From Thiodiazotropha sp040506195 (GTDB lineage: Bacteria > Pseudomonadota > Gammaproteobacteria > Chromatiales > Chromatiaceae): a stretch of DNA of 64,000 bases. Below are positions 26,407 to 35,586 of the stretch, piece by piece. How positions within the stretch are numbered: position 1 is the first letter of the stretch; the number at the start of each line of letters is the position of its first letter. The stretch lies in NCBI GenBank assembly GCA_040506195.1, contig JBEVXH010000009.1:1-64000 (forward strand), written 5' to 3'. The position numbers were made by a program, and so were the translations under genes. A model generated the notes under the pieces. It saw only the letters and a list, made by a program, of their open reading frames with translations, made no database searches and was not told where the DNA came from.

Positions 26407-29004
26407 TCACTTTTTGCCAGTTGACTGTCTATTGATATCGTGATTCTGAAGTGCGGCCTGTGGCGCGATATTCGTTATATCCATCGGTGGCGAGAGAAAG
26501 TGCCCTTGTACATAGTTTATCCCCGATTCATACAAGAACCTTAAAATTGCTGCATCCTCCACATATTCAGCAATGGTTTCTTTACCCAGGGAGTGAGCGA
26601 TATCGTTGATGGAGTGGACAATCGCACGATCGCTGGGATCGGTCGCCACGCCCCTGACAAACAGGCCGTCTATCTTGATAAAGTCCACCGGAAGATTTTT
26701 CAAATGTGAAAACGACGAGAATCCATTACCGAAGTCGTCCAATGCAAAGCGACAACCAAGGGCACTCAGGCGTGTAATCATTTCATTGGCCGACATCAGG
26801 TTGGATACAGCCGAGGTCTCGGTGATTTCAAATATCACTTTACCGGGATCAATCGCAGAATTGACGACGAGTGTTTCGATATCCTCGATCAATTGCTTAT
26901 TGGTGATTGTTTGACCCGACAGATTGATGGTAAACATTCCCGTATAGCCTGTCTGCTGCAACAATGCCAGTTTCTTTACAGCGGCGTTGACAACCCAGTA
27001 GTCTATTTTGTCCATCATATTGAAGCGTTCCGCCGTAGGAAGGAATGCGCCGGGAAAGACAATTCCCCACATGGGGTCATCAAGTCGCAGCAACAGTTCA
27101 CTGATCTGTAGTTCCTGAGGCACGATCGACAGAAGCTGCTGGTAAATTGGCCCCTCAGCCTCCAACATCAATTCTGGAGGAATAAACTCTACCGGGATAA
27201 TGGGTTGATAGTGAAGTACAAGATGGTCCTGCACCAAGGCATTGTGCAGACGCGAAGACCAGCCCAGATCAAGATCCATCGCTTTTTTACTGTCACTTTC
27301 AGGGATAAAAAGATGCGTACGGTTACGACCTTCACCTTTTGCTATATGGCAGGCAATATCCGCATCAGCGAGTATTTCACTGGCTGATTCTGACTCCTTG
27401 TCGATCAGAGCAATACCGATTGACCCGTTAACTTTGTACTGTTTCCCGTTATAGATGAACATACAGCTGTCAAGCATCTCACGATAGTCATCTGCCACCC
27501 GGCAAATACTTTCCTTGCATACATTACGTAATATTACGGCAAATTCATCACCACCCAGACGAGCTAGCGAATCGGTACTTCTAAGGCGCTGTTTTAACTG
27601 TTGTGCGATCTCCACCAGTAATCGATCACCAGCAGCATGGCCCGCAGTATCATTGATATATTTAAAACGGTCGAGATCTATGTATAACAGAGCACTGGTC
27701 TCTTTACTGCGCTTGAGCCGAGCAGCCTCTTGGGTTAACTGTTCTTCGAAAAAGCGCCGATTATATAGTTTGGTCAGCGCATCGTGACTCGCTTGCCAAC
27801 GCAGCTCTTCCTCAAGCAACTTCCGTTCAGAGATATCGCGAAATGCGACTACTGATCCTTCGCGTTTACCTTTGATAGTCAGGGGATAAACCGTGCACTC
27901 CACCGGTATCGAATCGCCTGACTTATGCCAAAACAGGGTTTCCCGCGCATTGAGAAGTGTACCATCTGCATAAGCATGTTTTAAAAAGCACTTCGTTTCA
28001 TCGACTGGATTGCCATCTTCATCGGTGTAATGAAAAAGCTCAAGCGCCGACTTGCCGATCAATCGTTCATCAGGCGCATATCCCAGAATTCGCCTGCAAG
28101 CCGGATTGGCGAACGAGATATAACCTTCGGAATTCACCCCGTAAACTCCCTCGCCAACCGATCTGAGGATACCACCAAGGCGTTCGCGCTCTTTTTCGAT
28201 CGATTTATGGGCCCGGATATGCCTGCTCATGGCGTCTATGCGGGTCAGAAACAGATCATCGCTTTCGTTTTTGAACATGCATTCAACCGCACCTGCCTCG
28301 AGTGATTGCTTGATTGCCTTATCAAGATAGGTACCGGTTATGATCGCTGTGGTGATTCCGGTAGTCGTTGCGTTGTCACGCAGTCGCTGACAGAGTACAT
28401 CACCTGTGGCGTCCGGCATAAAGTAGTCAATGATTGCGATATCGAACCGGGAATCCAGCGCCTTCTCGTAACCCTCCACTACTGTGGCGGCTATCTCGGT
28501 ATCATAGCCGTTGGCCATCAGCAGCCGCTGATACTTCACGCGCACCGTGCGTGAATCATCCACAAACAGTACTCGAATTGGCTGAACGATTGAATTCGCG
28601 GTTGTCTCTGTGTGCTTTCGCTGATTCGCATCGATAAGCAGTTTTTCGATGAGATCCGTGCTCTTCTGATAATCCTCCCAGAGTAGAAATGCAGAATTGT
28701 CTCTACTTTCCACCCTCCTGATGAGATCGGCCTCCGATTCATGGGCAAGTGTAAGCAGCGGCAGGGATGTATAAGTGTTTTTCTCCAGCAACGTATACAG
28801 TTCGTCTGCCCCGTAAACGGCATCACCGGGCCATCCCAATACTACCGCTTCGAAGGTTCCTCCATCATAAGAGCCCGGAGCAAAGCGCCTTAGCGCAGAA
28901 TTGAAGTCGAGGTCGGCCTCAACCTCATAACCCGCTTTGATCAGGAGATTTTTTTCAATGTGTCGAATAGTGGCGGAAAGTTCGACCAGCAATACTCTTG
29001 GCAA
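26407..29004 (-). CDS. Response regulator with two receiver-like domains, PAS, GGDEF and EAL
   Basis: The 865 residues read as follows: a degenerate receiver-like domain (1-125), an intact receiver domain (about 141-260, VLFVDDSRTVR and phospho-acceptor IIDYFMPD), PAS (about 280-400), GGDEF with LARLGGDEF, and an EAL-type domain. The first receiver has AVVLGWPG where the phosphorylated Asp should be. The EAL signature is changed to SELLLRL, keeping Glu, Leu and Arg. The FALDDFGNGFSSFSHLK and EYVEDA motifs are present, so activity is plausible. It is convergent with the PilZ gene and has a sigma-28-like promoter upstream. Confidence 0.92.
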   Translation of the reverse strand: MPRVLLVELSATIRHIEKNLLIKAGYEVEADLDFNSALRRFAPGSYDGGTFEAVVLGWPGDAVYGADELYTLLEKNTYTSLPLLTLAHESEADLIRRVESRDNSAFLLWEDYQKSTDLIEKLLIDANQRKHTETTANSIVQPIRVLFVDDSRTVRVKYQRLLMANGYDTEIAATVVEGYEKALDSRFDIAIIDYFMPDATGDVLCQRLRDNATTTGITTAIITGTYLDKAIKQSLEAGAVECMFKNESDDLFLTRIDAMSRHIRAHKSIEKERERLGGILRSVGEGVYGVNSEGYISFANPACRRILGYAPDERLIGKSALELFHYTDEDGNPVDETKCFLKHAYADGTLLNARETLFWHKSGDSIPVECTVYPLTIKGKREGSVVAFRDISERKLLEEELRWQASHDALTKLYNRRFFEEQLTQEAARLKRSKETSALLYIDLDRFKYINDTAGHAAGDRLLVEIAQQLKQRLRSTDSLARLGGDEFAVILRNVCKESICRVADDYREMLDSCMFIYNGKQYKVNGSIGIALIDKESESASEILADADIACHIAKGEGRNRTHLFIPESDSKKAMDLDLGWSSRLHNALVQDHLVLHYQPIIPVEFIPPELMLEAEGPIYQQLLSIVPQELQISELLLRLDDPMWGIVFPGAFLPTAERFNMMDKIDYWVVNAAVKKLALLQQTGYTGMFTINLSGQTITNKQLIEDIETLVVNSAIDPGKVIFEITETSAVSNLMSANEMITRLSALGCRFALDDFGNGFSSFSHLKNLPVDFIKIDGLFVRGVATDPSDRAIVHSINDIAHSLGKETIAEYVEDAAILRFLYESGINYVQGHFLSPPMDITNIAPQAALQNHDINRQSTGKK

Positions 29005-29067
29005 AACTATTTTTCCTAAAATAACAGTTAGATATAAACAACAGCAAAAACCATATCATTTGTACTG

Positions 29068-29094
29068 ATATCGGAAAATGCCGCTGTTTCTTTA
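29068..29094 (-). promoter_or_regulatory. Sigma-28 (FliA)-type promoter for the receiver-GGDEF-EAL gene
   Basis: Read on the minus strand, TAAAGAAA (29094-29087), 11 bp, TCCGATAT (29075-29068) matches the FliA consensus with correct spacing. The start site would fall near 29061, about 57 bp before the ATG at 29004. Confidence 0.6.
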
Positions 29095-29432
29095 GCGCTG
29101 CCTCACCCTACACCCATTAGCACTGAGAAACAGGATCATGACCCGAAGGTAGATCCTCAATGCACAGGGTATACAGAGTGGTGCCAATACCGTTAACGGG
29201 AAGAAAACTCTCATCAATGCGTCTCAATCAGAAACCTGATAATTGCGATTGCTCGGCATAGTCAAGATCGGTTTCCGGCATCACAGGTAACAAATCTGCA
29301 ATCTGGATGACAAAGTTGTTTGAGCAAGGCATGATCGCGATCCTTCTACAGTTCAAGCTTGGCAAATATTCCGATTTGTAGCTTAATGTAGAGATATTTT
29401 CAGCAGCAACCATTTGGCGTCGTGTTACAGAA
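29095..29432. other. Non-coding stretch between the GGDEF-EAL gene and the AI-2E family transporter gene
   Basis: About 340 bp with no supported gene. A 70-codon open frame on the minus strand (29228-29440) shows no domain pattern and no Shine-Dalgarno. No terminator or repeat was seen. Confidence 0.5.
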
Positions 29433-30548
29433 ATGAGCAATCAACCCAACACTCCCCCTTACCAAGACGGTTTTCTCATTACTTTGATAGTTCTTGCGAT
29501 CGTTGGGCTGATCTGGCTGTTTCTGCCGTTTCTACCGGCATTGTTCTTTTCCCTCATCGTAGCCACCGCCACCTATCAATTGTTTCTGAAACTTCAACAT
29601 CGATGGAAACTCAGCGATACGACCGCAGCCACCGCGATGAGCATTCTGATTTTTTTCACCGTGATTGCGCCCATCACTTACCTGCTGGTTGAGATTTCTT
29701 TACGCACCGGCGAGCTTTACGGATCAATTCAGGGCTGGGTGGATGCACAGGATTCGGAGAGCCTGAAGAAGATCTATACCGAAACAGCCAAGAAACTTCC
29801 GTTCGATTTGGGTGATCAGAGCGCTCTCATTGCACAACTGGATGCAAATCTCACGAAGCTGATAACAGTTGCGAAAAACACGGTAGTGTTTCTGTTGCGG
29901 AGCATATTCAGCAATACAGCCGGCTTTCTCACCTTCGTGTTTCTATCGGTTTTCGCTCTGTTCTTTTTCTACCGGGACGGTGATGATTTTGCACGTCAGA
30001 TCAAAGTGCTTTCACCGCTGCCGAATCGCTATGATGAGTTGTTGATGGTGCGTTTCAGCAGCCTGGCAACCGTGTTGACCATCAGTGTCGTGATCGTGGC
30101 TCTGTTACAGGGCGTGAGTTTCGGCATCCTGATGAGTTTCCTTGGATTACCGGCACTGTTTCTCGGTATTGGCATAGCGGTGACTTCCTTTATCCCGGTG
30201 GTGGGATCGGCTTTGATCTGGATCCCGGTGGCTGTCTACCTCTATCTTCAGGGAGAGGTCTGGCAGGCGATCCTGGTAGTCGTTTGGGGCACGGTGATAA
30301 TGGGATTTGTAATCGACAACGTCCTGCGTCCAGTGATGATTCAGAAGATCTCCAAAGGCCTGCCTGACGGCGGTAATCTCGGTGCACTGGATCATACATT
30401 GTTGACTGTTTTATCGACGCTTGCCGGCCTGATCCAGTTCGGCATCATAGGCATGTTATTCGGCCCGGTCATCGCCGCCATGGCCATCGCTATTTTCGAT
30501 GTCTACGAACAGATCCACGGTGACACACTCGATCGGGAGAATTGCTGA
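29433..30548 (+). CDS. AI-2E family transporter (PerM/YdiK-like)
   Basis: This 371-residue polytopic inner-membrane protein begins with paired hydrophobic helices (LIVLAIVGLIWLFLPFLPALFF). It has the family's soluble central region and a C-terminal block with FLGLPALFLGIGIAVTSFIPVVGSALIW and LRPVMIQ...LPDGGNLGALDHTLLTVLSTLAGL. Some members export autoinducer-2, others act as ion/proton exporters, so the substrate is open. It stands alone. Confidence 0.88.
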   Translation: MSNQPNTPPYQDGFLITLIVLAIVGLIWLFLPFLPALFFSLIVATATYQLFLKLQHRWKLSDTTAATAMSILIFFTVIAPITYLLVEISLRTGELYGSIQGWVDAQDSESLKKIYTETAKKLPFDLGDQSALIAQLDANLTKLITVAKNTVVFLLRSIFSNTAGFLTFVFLSVFALFFFYRDGDDFARQIKVLSPLPNRYDELLMVRFSSLATVLTISVVIVALLQGVSFGILMSFLGLPALFLGIGIAVTSFIPVVGSALIWIPVAVYLYLQGEVWQAILVVVWGTVIMGFVIDNVLRPVMIQKISKGLPDGGNLGALDHTLLTVLSTLAGLIQFGIIGMLFGPVIAAMAIAIFDVYEQIHGDTLDRENC

Positions 30549-30607
30549 ACCGTCATTCCTAAATAATAAGTCATGCTGAATTCGAGAAGCCTGTTCCTCA
30601 TCAGGCA

Positions 30608-30634
30608 TAGAGTTTCAGCTTAACCTGCCGCTAT
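30608..30634 (+). promoter_or_regulatory. Sigma-28 (FliA)-type promoter for the YjfB-like gene
   Basis: TAGAGTTT (30608-30615), 11 bp, GCCGCTAT (30627-30634) fits TAAAGTTT-N11-GCCGATAA with exact spacing. The start site would be near 30641, 30 bp before the ATG at 30671, which has an AGAGG Shine-Dalgarno. Confidence 0.65.
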
Positions 30635-30670
30635 AGGCATGAAGATCCTGCATGACCCAGAGGTAATATT

Positions 30671-30874
30671 ATGGACGTTTCCGGAGCCGGCTCCCCATCC
30701 GCCAGCATGCTCGCGAATATCGCGACCAAAACCGAAACCAGTGTGGCGGTGCAAAAGAAAGAGATGGAGATGGAAAAACAGGCCGCAGCGCAGCTCATCG
30801 CATCTATAGAGCAGAGCACGCCGAAATCAAATGCTACCGGTAACATAGGCGGCAATATCGACGTTATGGTCTGA
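30671..30874 (+). CDS. YjfB-like putative motility protein
   Basis: This 67-residue protein has the pattern of the YjfB family: a short N-terminus starting MDV, a middle helix with TSVAVQKKEMEMEKQAAAQLI, then Q/S-rich residues and a C-terminal GGNIDVMV (YjfB proteins end in GxxIDVxV). The molecular role of YjfB proteins is unknown; some occur in flagellar regulons. The sigma-28-like promoter directly upstream supports a motility link. It is convergent with the TRAP transporter genes. Confidence 0.72.
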   Translation: MDVSGAGSPSASMLANIATKTETSVAVQKKEMEMEKQAAAQLIASIEQSTPKSNATGNIGGNIDVMV

Positions 30875-30893
30875 ATCTGTTTTATCTACACCA

Positions 30894-32258
30894 TCAGCCA
30901 TAAACCTGCCTCGGCAACCACAAAACGACTTCCGGAAAGATTATGCAGATCGCCAGGCCGACAGATTGCAGAAATAAAAACGGAAGCGATGAGCGATAGA
31001 TCTGACCCATTGTCACCTCGGGGGGTGCGACGCTCTTGAGATAGAAGAGGGCGTAACCGAAAGGCGGACTGATAAACGACATCTGCATATTGACCATATA
31101 GACCACACCGAACCATAGGGGCAGCTCCTCGGGACTGACACCCGGCAGACCGAAGACCCCGTCGAAACTCATGGTCTTCATCAAGGGGATGAAGATCGGC
31201 ACCGCCAGTAGCAGAATCCCGACCCAATCCAGAAACATGCCCAAGATCACCAGGATCACCATCATCAGAATCAGCACACCATAGGGACCCAGGCCGGTGC
31301 CGGCGATGGACTCATTGACGAATTCCTGGCCTCCATTGACCACATAGAAGCCGACGAACAGCGTGGCCCCGAAGATGATCCACAGCACCATTCCGGTGAC
31401 CCTGAGGGTGGTGATTGCGGCAGAACGAATATTCTCGATGGTGAGACGTCGATGCATGGCGGCCACCACCAGAGCACCGAAGGTACCGACTCCCGCCGCC
31501 TCAACCGGCGTGGCGATCCCGGCAAAGATGATTCCCAGGACCAAGGCCACCAGAGCCAAGGGAGCGAACATATTGGCCAGCAGTCGAATCTTTTCCCGAG
31601 TGCTCACCCTCTCCTCTTGCGGCAATGGCGGTCCCCAGGTTGGCTTTATCGTGGTGGCTGTCGCCACATAGATGATGTAGAGGCCGGAGAGGATCAGACC
31701 AGGTATGACCGCGCCGATGAAGAGTTCACCCACCGACTGTTGTGCGATCACGGCAAACAGGATGGCCAGGATCGACGGCGGGATCAAAATCCCCAACGTG
31801 CCTCCAGCCAGAATCGAGCCGCAGGCGATGGTCGGATGGTAGTGGCGGCGAATCATGGCCGGCAGTGCGATCATGCCCATGGTGACTTCAGTGGCGCCGA
31901 TGACACCGCACATGGCGGCCAACAGAGTGGAGGCGATAATGGTGGAGATGGCCAGGCCGCCGCGCAACCCGCCGAGGATCTTGTAGACCATGTCATAGAG
32001 TTCTTCGATGATCCCGGCCCGTTCCAGCATCGAGGCCATGAATATAAACAGCGGGATCGCCGACAACTGGTAGTTGGTCATCAGGGGGAAGATGCGTGAC
32101 GGCAATATATTCAGCATGGCGGTATCGCCGAACAGGAACAGGAAGACACAGGCAAGGCCACCGGTGACGAAGGCCAGGGGTAATCCGGCCATCAACAGGA
32201 CCAGCAGTGAGCCGAACATAAGGACGGTCAACCAGACGATATCGATTTCCAGTCCCAT
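30894..32258 (-). CDS. dctM: TRAP transporter large permease (DctM)
   Basis: The 454-residue large membrane subunit of a TRAP importer has about 12 hydrophobic helices. It has typical DctM sequences such as GLPLAFVTGGLA, SAIPLFIFMASMLERAGI, GVIGATEVTMGMIALPAMIRR and LAGGTLGILIPPSI. It works with the DctQ fusion encoded 4 bp upstream and the DctP protein to import a solute, usually an organic acid, using the sodium or proton gradient. The substrate is not identifiable here. Confidence 0.94.
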   Translation of the reverse strand: MGLEIDIVWLTVLMFGSLLVLLMAGLPLAFVTGGLACVFLFLFGDTAMLNILPSRIFPLMTNYQLSAIPLFIFMASMLERAGIIEELYDMVYKILGGLRGGLAISTIIASTLLAAMCGVIGATEVTMGMIALPAMIRRHYHPTIACGSILAGGTLGILIPPSILAILFAVIAQQSVGELFIGAVIPGLILSGLYIIYVATATTIKPTWGPPLPQEERVSTREKIRLLANMFAPLALVALVLGIIFAGIATPVEAAGVGTFGALVVAAMHRRLTIENIRSAAITTLRVTGMVLWIIFGATLFVGFYVVNGGQEFVNESIAGTGLGPYGVLILMMVILVILGMFLDWVGILLLAVPIFIPLMKTMSFDGVFGLPGVSPEELPLWFGVVYMVNMQMSFISPPFGYALFYLKSVAPPEVTMGQIYRSSLPFLFLQSVGLAICIIFPEVVLWLPRQVYG

Positions 32259-32262
32259 GCTG

Positions 32263-33399
32263 TTAGCCTTCCGGTCTCACTTCGGCATCCAGTGTCGCCA
32301 CGCCGGGTTTGATCACTACCGAAATATCTTTCAGCAACTGGGCGACACCCTGTATCAACAACAGCAGCGCCCCCAGAGAGAGCGCCAGTTTGATCGGCCA
32401 GTATTGGATGCCCCATTCGGAGATGGAGACCTCATTCACTTCATAGGAGTCGTAAAAGAAGGTCCATCCGGTCACCAACAGGGTGAGCATAAAGATAAAG
32501 AAGAAGATAGAGGTGAAGAGATCCACCACTGCCTTGGTGCGGTTGGAGAATTTGCTGTATATCACATCCACCCGCACATGCGCCCCTTCGCGCAGCACAA
32601 AACCACCGGCGATGAGATACTGCATACCGAACATCAGAAACATACTCTCGTGGGCCCAATTGGTGGGTGAATTGAAGACATAGCGGACAATCACCTCGTA
32701 GTAGTAGACGAATACCGCAATTACCGACCAGTAAGCGACAAACTCACCGGCCAGACCGTTAATGCGGGAGATCACCCGATTGATGAGAAAGGGTTCTAGG
32801 CTATCCTGGTGTTCCGCCTCGACACTGGGGCAGTGAAATTCACCATCCGGCTGCAGCTTTTCAACCTGGTTTCGCATTTGAATCAGTCTTGGCATCCAAA
32901 GCAGATCAACAAGCAGCAGAAGGAGCATGCCTGCTCCCAGAGCCTGTGCGATGTGGTTCCAGCGCTCACTCCCCTGTTGCGCCACTTCAAGTGACGCCCT
33001 GGCGCCGGTCAGCCTCTGCCTGGCATCGCTGAGACGTTGTTCCGCATTACGGCGTCCCTTGTTGACCGCTTTTTCCGCACGCTGCACTTTAAACTCGGCC
33101 AGCTTGATCCCGTTCTGTGCAGCCGAGAGGTCGTCACGCATACTCCGCACCTCTACATTCACCACCAACAACGAAGTGAAGAGCGCTATGAATGCCAGAG
33201 CCCAATAGCTCTTCAGGTAGAGCCTGTGCACGCCGAAAAAACCACCAACGACGAGCAGGAAGTAGCCGAGAGAGAGGGAAAGGGGTTGGTCCGGTCCCTG
33301 GGGTGCGGCCTTGCGGAACAACACCATGGCAAACAGGGGAAACAGGATCAGACCACTCCAGTAGAGCCAGTGCGGCAGTACAAAGCTGATCTCAGGCAT
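32263..33399 (-). CDS. dctQ: TRAP small permease (DctQ) fused to a TM2-like, coiled-coil N-terminal region
   Basis: This protein has 378 residues, about twice the usual DctQ. Residues about 210-365 are a DctQ domain (four helices; NSPTNWAHESMFLMFGMQYLIAGGFVLREGAHVRVDVIY). The N-terminal half adds two or more helices with GGFFGVHRLYLKSYWAL, resembling the TM2 domain motif (GxFGxHRFYLG), a charged coiled-coil stretch (about 85-145), and another helix. Order in the operon is dctP, dctQ, dctM. The N-terminal addition has no known role in TRAP transport. Confidence 0.88.
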   Translation of the reverse strand: MPEISFVLPHWLYWSGLILFPLFAMVLFRKAAPQGPDQPLSLSLGYFLLVVGGFFGVHRLYLKSYWALAFIALFTSLLVVNVEVRSMRDDLSAAQNGIKLAEFKVQRAEKAVNKGRRNAEQRLSDARQRLTGARASLEVAQQGSERWNHIAQALGAGMLLLLLVDLLWMPRLIQMRNQVEKLQPDGEFHCPSVEAEHQDSLEPFLINRVISRINGLAGEFVAYWSVIAVFVYYYEVIVRYVFNSPTNWAHESMFLMFGMQYLIAGGFVLREGAHVRVDVIYSKFSNRTKAVVDLFTSIFFFIFMLTLLVTGWTFFYDSYEVNEVSISEWGIQYWPIKLALSLGALLLLIQGVAQLLKDISVVIKPGVATLDAEVRPEG

Positions 33400-33511
33400 G
33401 GGATTGGATCTCCCGGCGGCACCCTGCGTGTGGCGCAGCTGTTATTCTTCGATGGATTATCGGGTAGTCCGGGACCTGCCCTTGGGCAGGCCCCGTCAGC
33501 CTGTTAATGGA

Positions 33512-34657
33512 TCAGGCCTTCAGGCTATGCCCTTTGATCATCTCCTTATCCACGTATCCCAGGGAACCCGACATCATGTACTCCAGCTGAATCTTGAAGG
33601 CCTTGGCTGCGAAGGCATCTTTGTTAGCCCATTTGTACCAAAGGGGTACGGAGAGCATCGTGAAGGCCTCCACATCATCCTCGGAAAGACGGGTGACCTC
33701 AGTACCGGCTTCCTCGAATTTCCTCCAGGCCTTCTGGTCGGCCGCCTGAATCGCTGCATGATGCAGATCGGAGTAGGTGTGCACCTCCATCTCCACGAAC
33801 TGCTTCATGTTCGCTGACAGCTTATCCCAAGACTTTTTGGAGACGGTGAGATCCATCAGATCCACCGGTTGATAGATGGACATGAATCCCGGCGGTCCCA
33901 TTGATATGTACTTGGTCACCTGATGGAAACCCAGGGCATGGTTGATTGCCGGCCCGACATAGTCCGCCACATCGATGGTCCCCTTCTCCAATGCGGGAAA
34001 GATCTCAGACCCCGGCAGCAGCGTGGTCTTCGCGCCCGCCGCCTGGAATACCTCCGCCACCATACCGCCGGGCAGGCGCATCTTACGACCGCGGAAATCG
34101 TCTATCGACCGGATCGGCACCTTGGAATGGATGATGTTGGGACCGTGATGAATCGGTCCGACAAAATGGAGTCCCACCTTGCCGAAGGCTTCCCGAGCCA
34201 GTTCCAGGCCACCAAGACCATAGTAGAAGGTGTCCCATTCATGAGGATTACGCAAACCCAAGGGATAGGAAGAGAGAAAAACCGCCAAGGGCATGCGCCC
34301 GGCCCAATAGAGCGTAAAGGGATTCATGGCATCGAGAACCCCGTTCTTCACTGCATCGAACAGCTGGAACTCTCCCACTACATCCTTCGCACCGAAAGGC
34401 TTGAACGCCAGCTCGCCTCCGGTTTTCTCCACGATTCCGTTACACCAGTCCTTGAATATTTCCAGGCCGATACCACCGGGCCAGGAGGTCTGGATCTTCC
34501 AGGTGGTGGTCTCGGCCGCGACTGCGTTGCCGATAAAAGGTGCGCCGCTGATAGTCAGTGCGCCAGCAGCAGCCGAGCGCTTGAGAAATTGGCGACGCTG
34601 CATGTCAGCGGTGTTTTCAGTTGCTCTAAACTCCCGAACTTGTTTCATTTGAGTCAT
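33512..34657 (-). CDS. dctP: TRAP transporter substrate-binding protein (DctP, TakP-like)
   Basis: The 381-residue protein begins with a twin-arginine signal (MQRRQFLKRSAAAGALTISG) so it is probably exported folded by Tat. The mature part has DctP features: KIQTSWPGGIGLEIFKDWCNGIVEKTGG, DFRGRKMRLPGGMVAEVFQAAGA and GTIDVADYVGPAINHALGFHQV. The last segment is typical of the 2-oxoacid-binding TakP subgroup. I start it at ATG 34657 because GGAGGG lies 6-7 bp upstream; an upstream frame to 34687 would contain that site. Confidence 0.92.
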   Translation of the reverse strand: MTQMKQVREFRATENTADMQRRQFLKRSAAAGALTISGAPFIGNAVAAETTTWKIQTSWPGGIGLEIFKDWCNGIVEKTGGELAFKPFGAKDVVGEFQLFDAVKNGVLDAMNPFTLYWAGRMPLAVFLSSYPLGLRNPHEWDTFYYGLGGLELAREAFGKVGLHFVGPIHHGPNIIHSKVPIRSIDDFRGRKMRLPGGMVAEVFQAAGAKTTLLPGSEIFPALEKGTIDVADYVGPAINHALGFHQVTKYISMGPPGFMSIYQPVDLMDLTVSKKSWDKLSANMKQFVEMEVHTYSDLHHAAIQAADQKAWRKFEEAGTEVTRLSEDDVEAFTMLSVPLWYKWANKDAFAAKAFKIQLEYMMSGSLGYVDKEMIKGHSLKA

Positions 34658-34947
34658 GTAACCCTCCTCGATTATTATTCGCTGCAACTCCCGATTGGCC
34701 TATGGCCGCTCGAATCTCTATGCATTGGTTATCTGTGTCCTTATCATCAACTCCAGACTAGCAGCCAGAGCTGTTATCGACTAGTCAGCTGTGATCCCGA
34801 TACCCTCGCGTCACTGGAGTTGCCGGCAATCAAGAATCCGGCCATGATAGATATCTTTCAGGTTAAGTTATTCAGCCAGCATTATATTTTCGCATAACAA
34901 CACCGCCATGAAGATCGATCTGGATTCAGACCGGATATTTAGAATTC
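34658..34947. other. Spacer between the TRAP genes and the biotin carboxylase remnant
   Basis: About 290 bp. It probably contains the TRAP operon promoter, but no convincing -35/-10 pair or operator was found. No gene is supported. Confidence 0.4.
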
Positions 34948-35304
34948 CTACCCGGAGGGTTTGTGTGGATAACCCAAATCATGGATCGTGAATGGACTGG
35001 CAATGCTGTTTGCTGGATCTTCACAGGCCGCCGCCAGTTCAGGGTTTTCCGAGAGGAATCCATAGCCCGGATGGATCGCATCACAACCTGTCGATGCCGC
35101 CAGATTGACGATCCGGTGTACGTTCAAATAACCCGCCGATGGATCACTGCCGAGACCGAAGGCTTCGTCAGCCTTCTTAACATGCAGGGAAAAGCGGTCA
35201 GCTTCGGAATAGATCGCAACAGAACGAATACCCAAATCCGCACACGCACGAATAATACGAACGGCAATTTCGCCCCGGTTTACGATGAGTATTTTACGAA
35301 TCAT
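34948..35304 (-). pseudogene. Truncated biotin carboxylase (acetyl-CoA or pyruvate carboxylase subunit A type)
   Basis: The first 95 residues are an unmistakable biotin carboxylase N-terminus: ILIVNRGEIAVRIIRACADLGI, AIYSEADRFSLHVKKADEAFGLG, YLNVHRIVNLAASTGCDAIHPGYGFLSENPELAAACE. The homology stops abruptly there and 23 unrelated residues lead to the stop. The ATP-grasp and C-terminal domains (about 350 residues) are missing, so the product cannot carboxylate biotin. A deletion or rearrangement near 35020 probably removed the rest. The start region is intact. Confidence 0.85.
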
Positions 35305-35586
35305 AAATAATAAAACACCCTTTCTAATATATCTCAGCGCGCGGACTTCAGATCTTACATTTCACTACCAAGCCTTAATTTCAGCAGACTTCGACGCCCG
35401 CCGACCCACTCATGCCGGTCATGGTTGTTGACTGAAATGCAATATTATGGCGAATTATTGAATCCACTATTTTGAGAGAGATCAATTTTTGTCCCTGCCC
35501 ACAGCTTGCCTCCCATTTACAGGGATGTTCCGCAGCAAATGAGGGCAGCCCATGATCGTAAGGGTGCACTGAATGAAAGCATGCCG
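35305..35586. other. Spacer between biotin carboxylase remnant and aldolase-Dabb gene
   Basis: About 280 bp with no supported gene, terminator or repeat. Confidence 0.4.

Noticed and set aside
29228..29440. 70-codon open frame on the minus strand
   Set aside because: No Shine-Dalgarno, no domain pattern, and it overlaps the start of the AI-2E family transporter gene.
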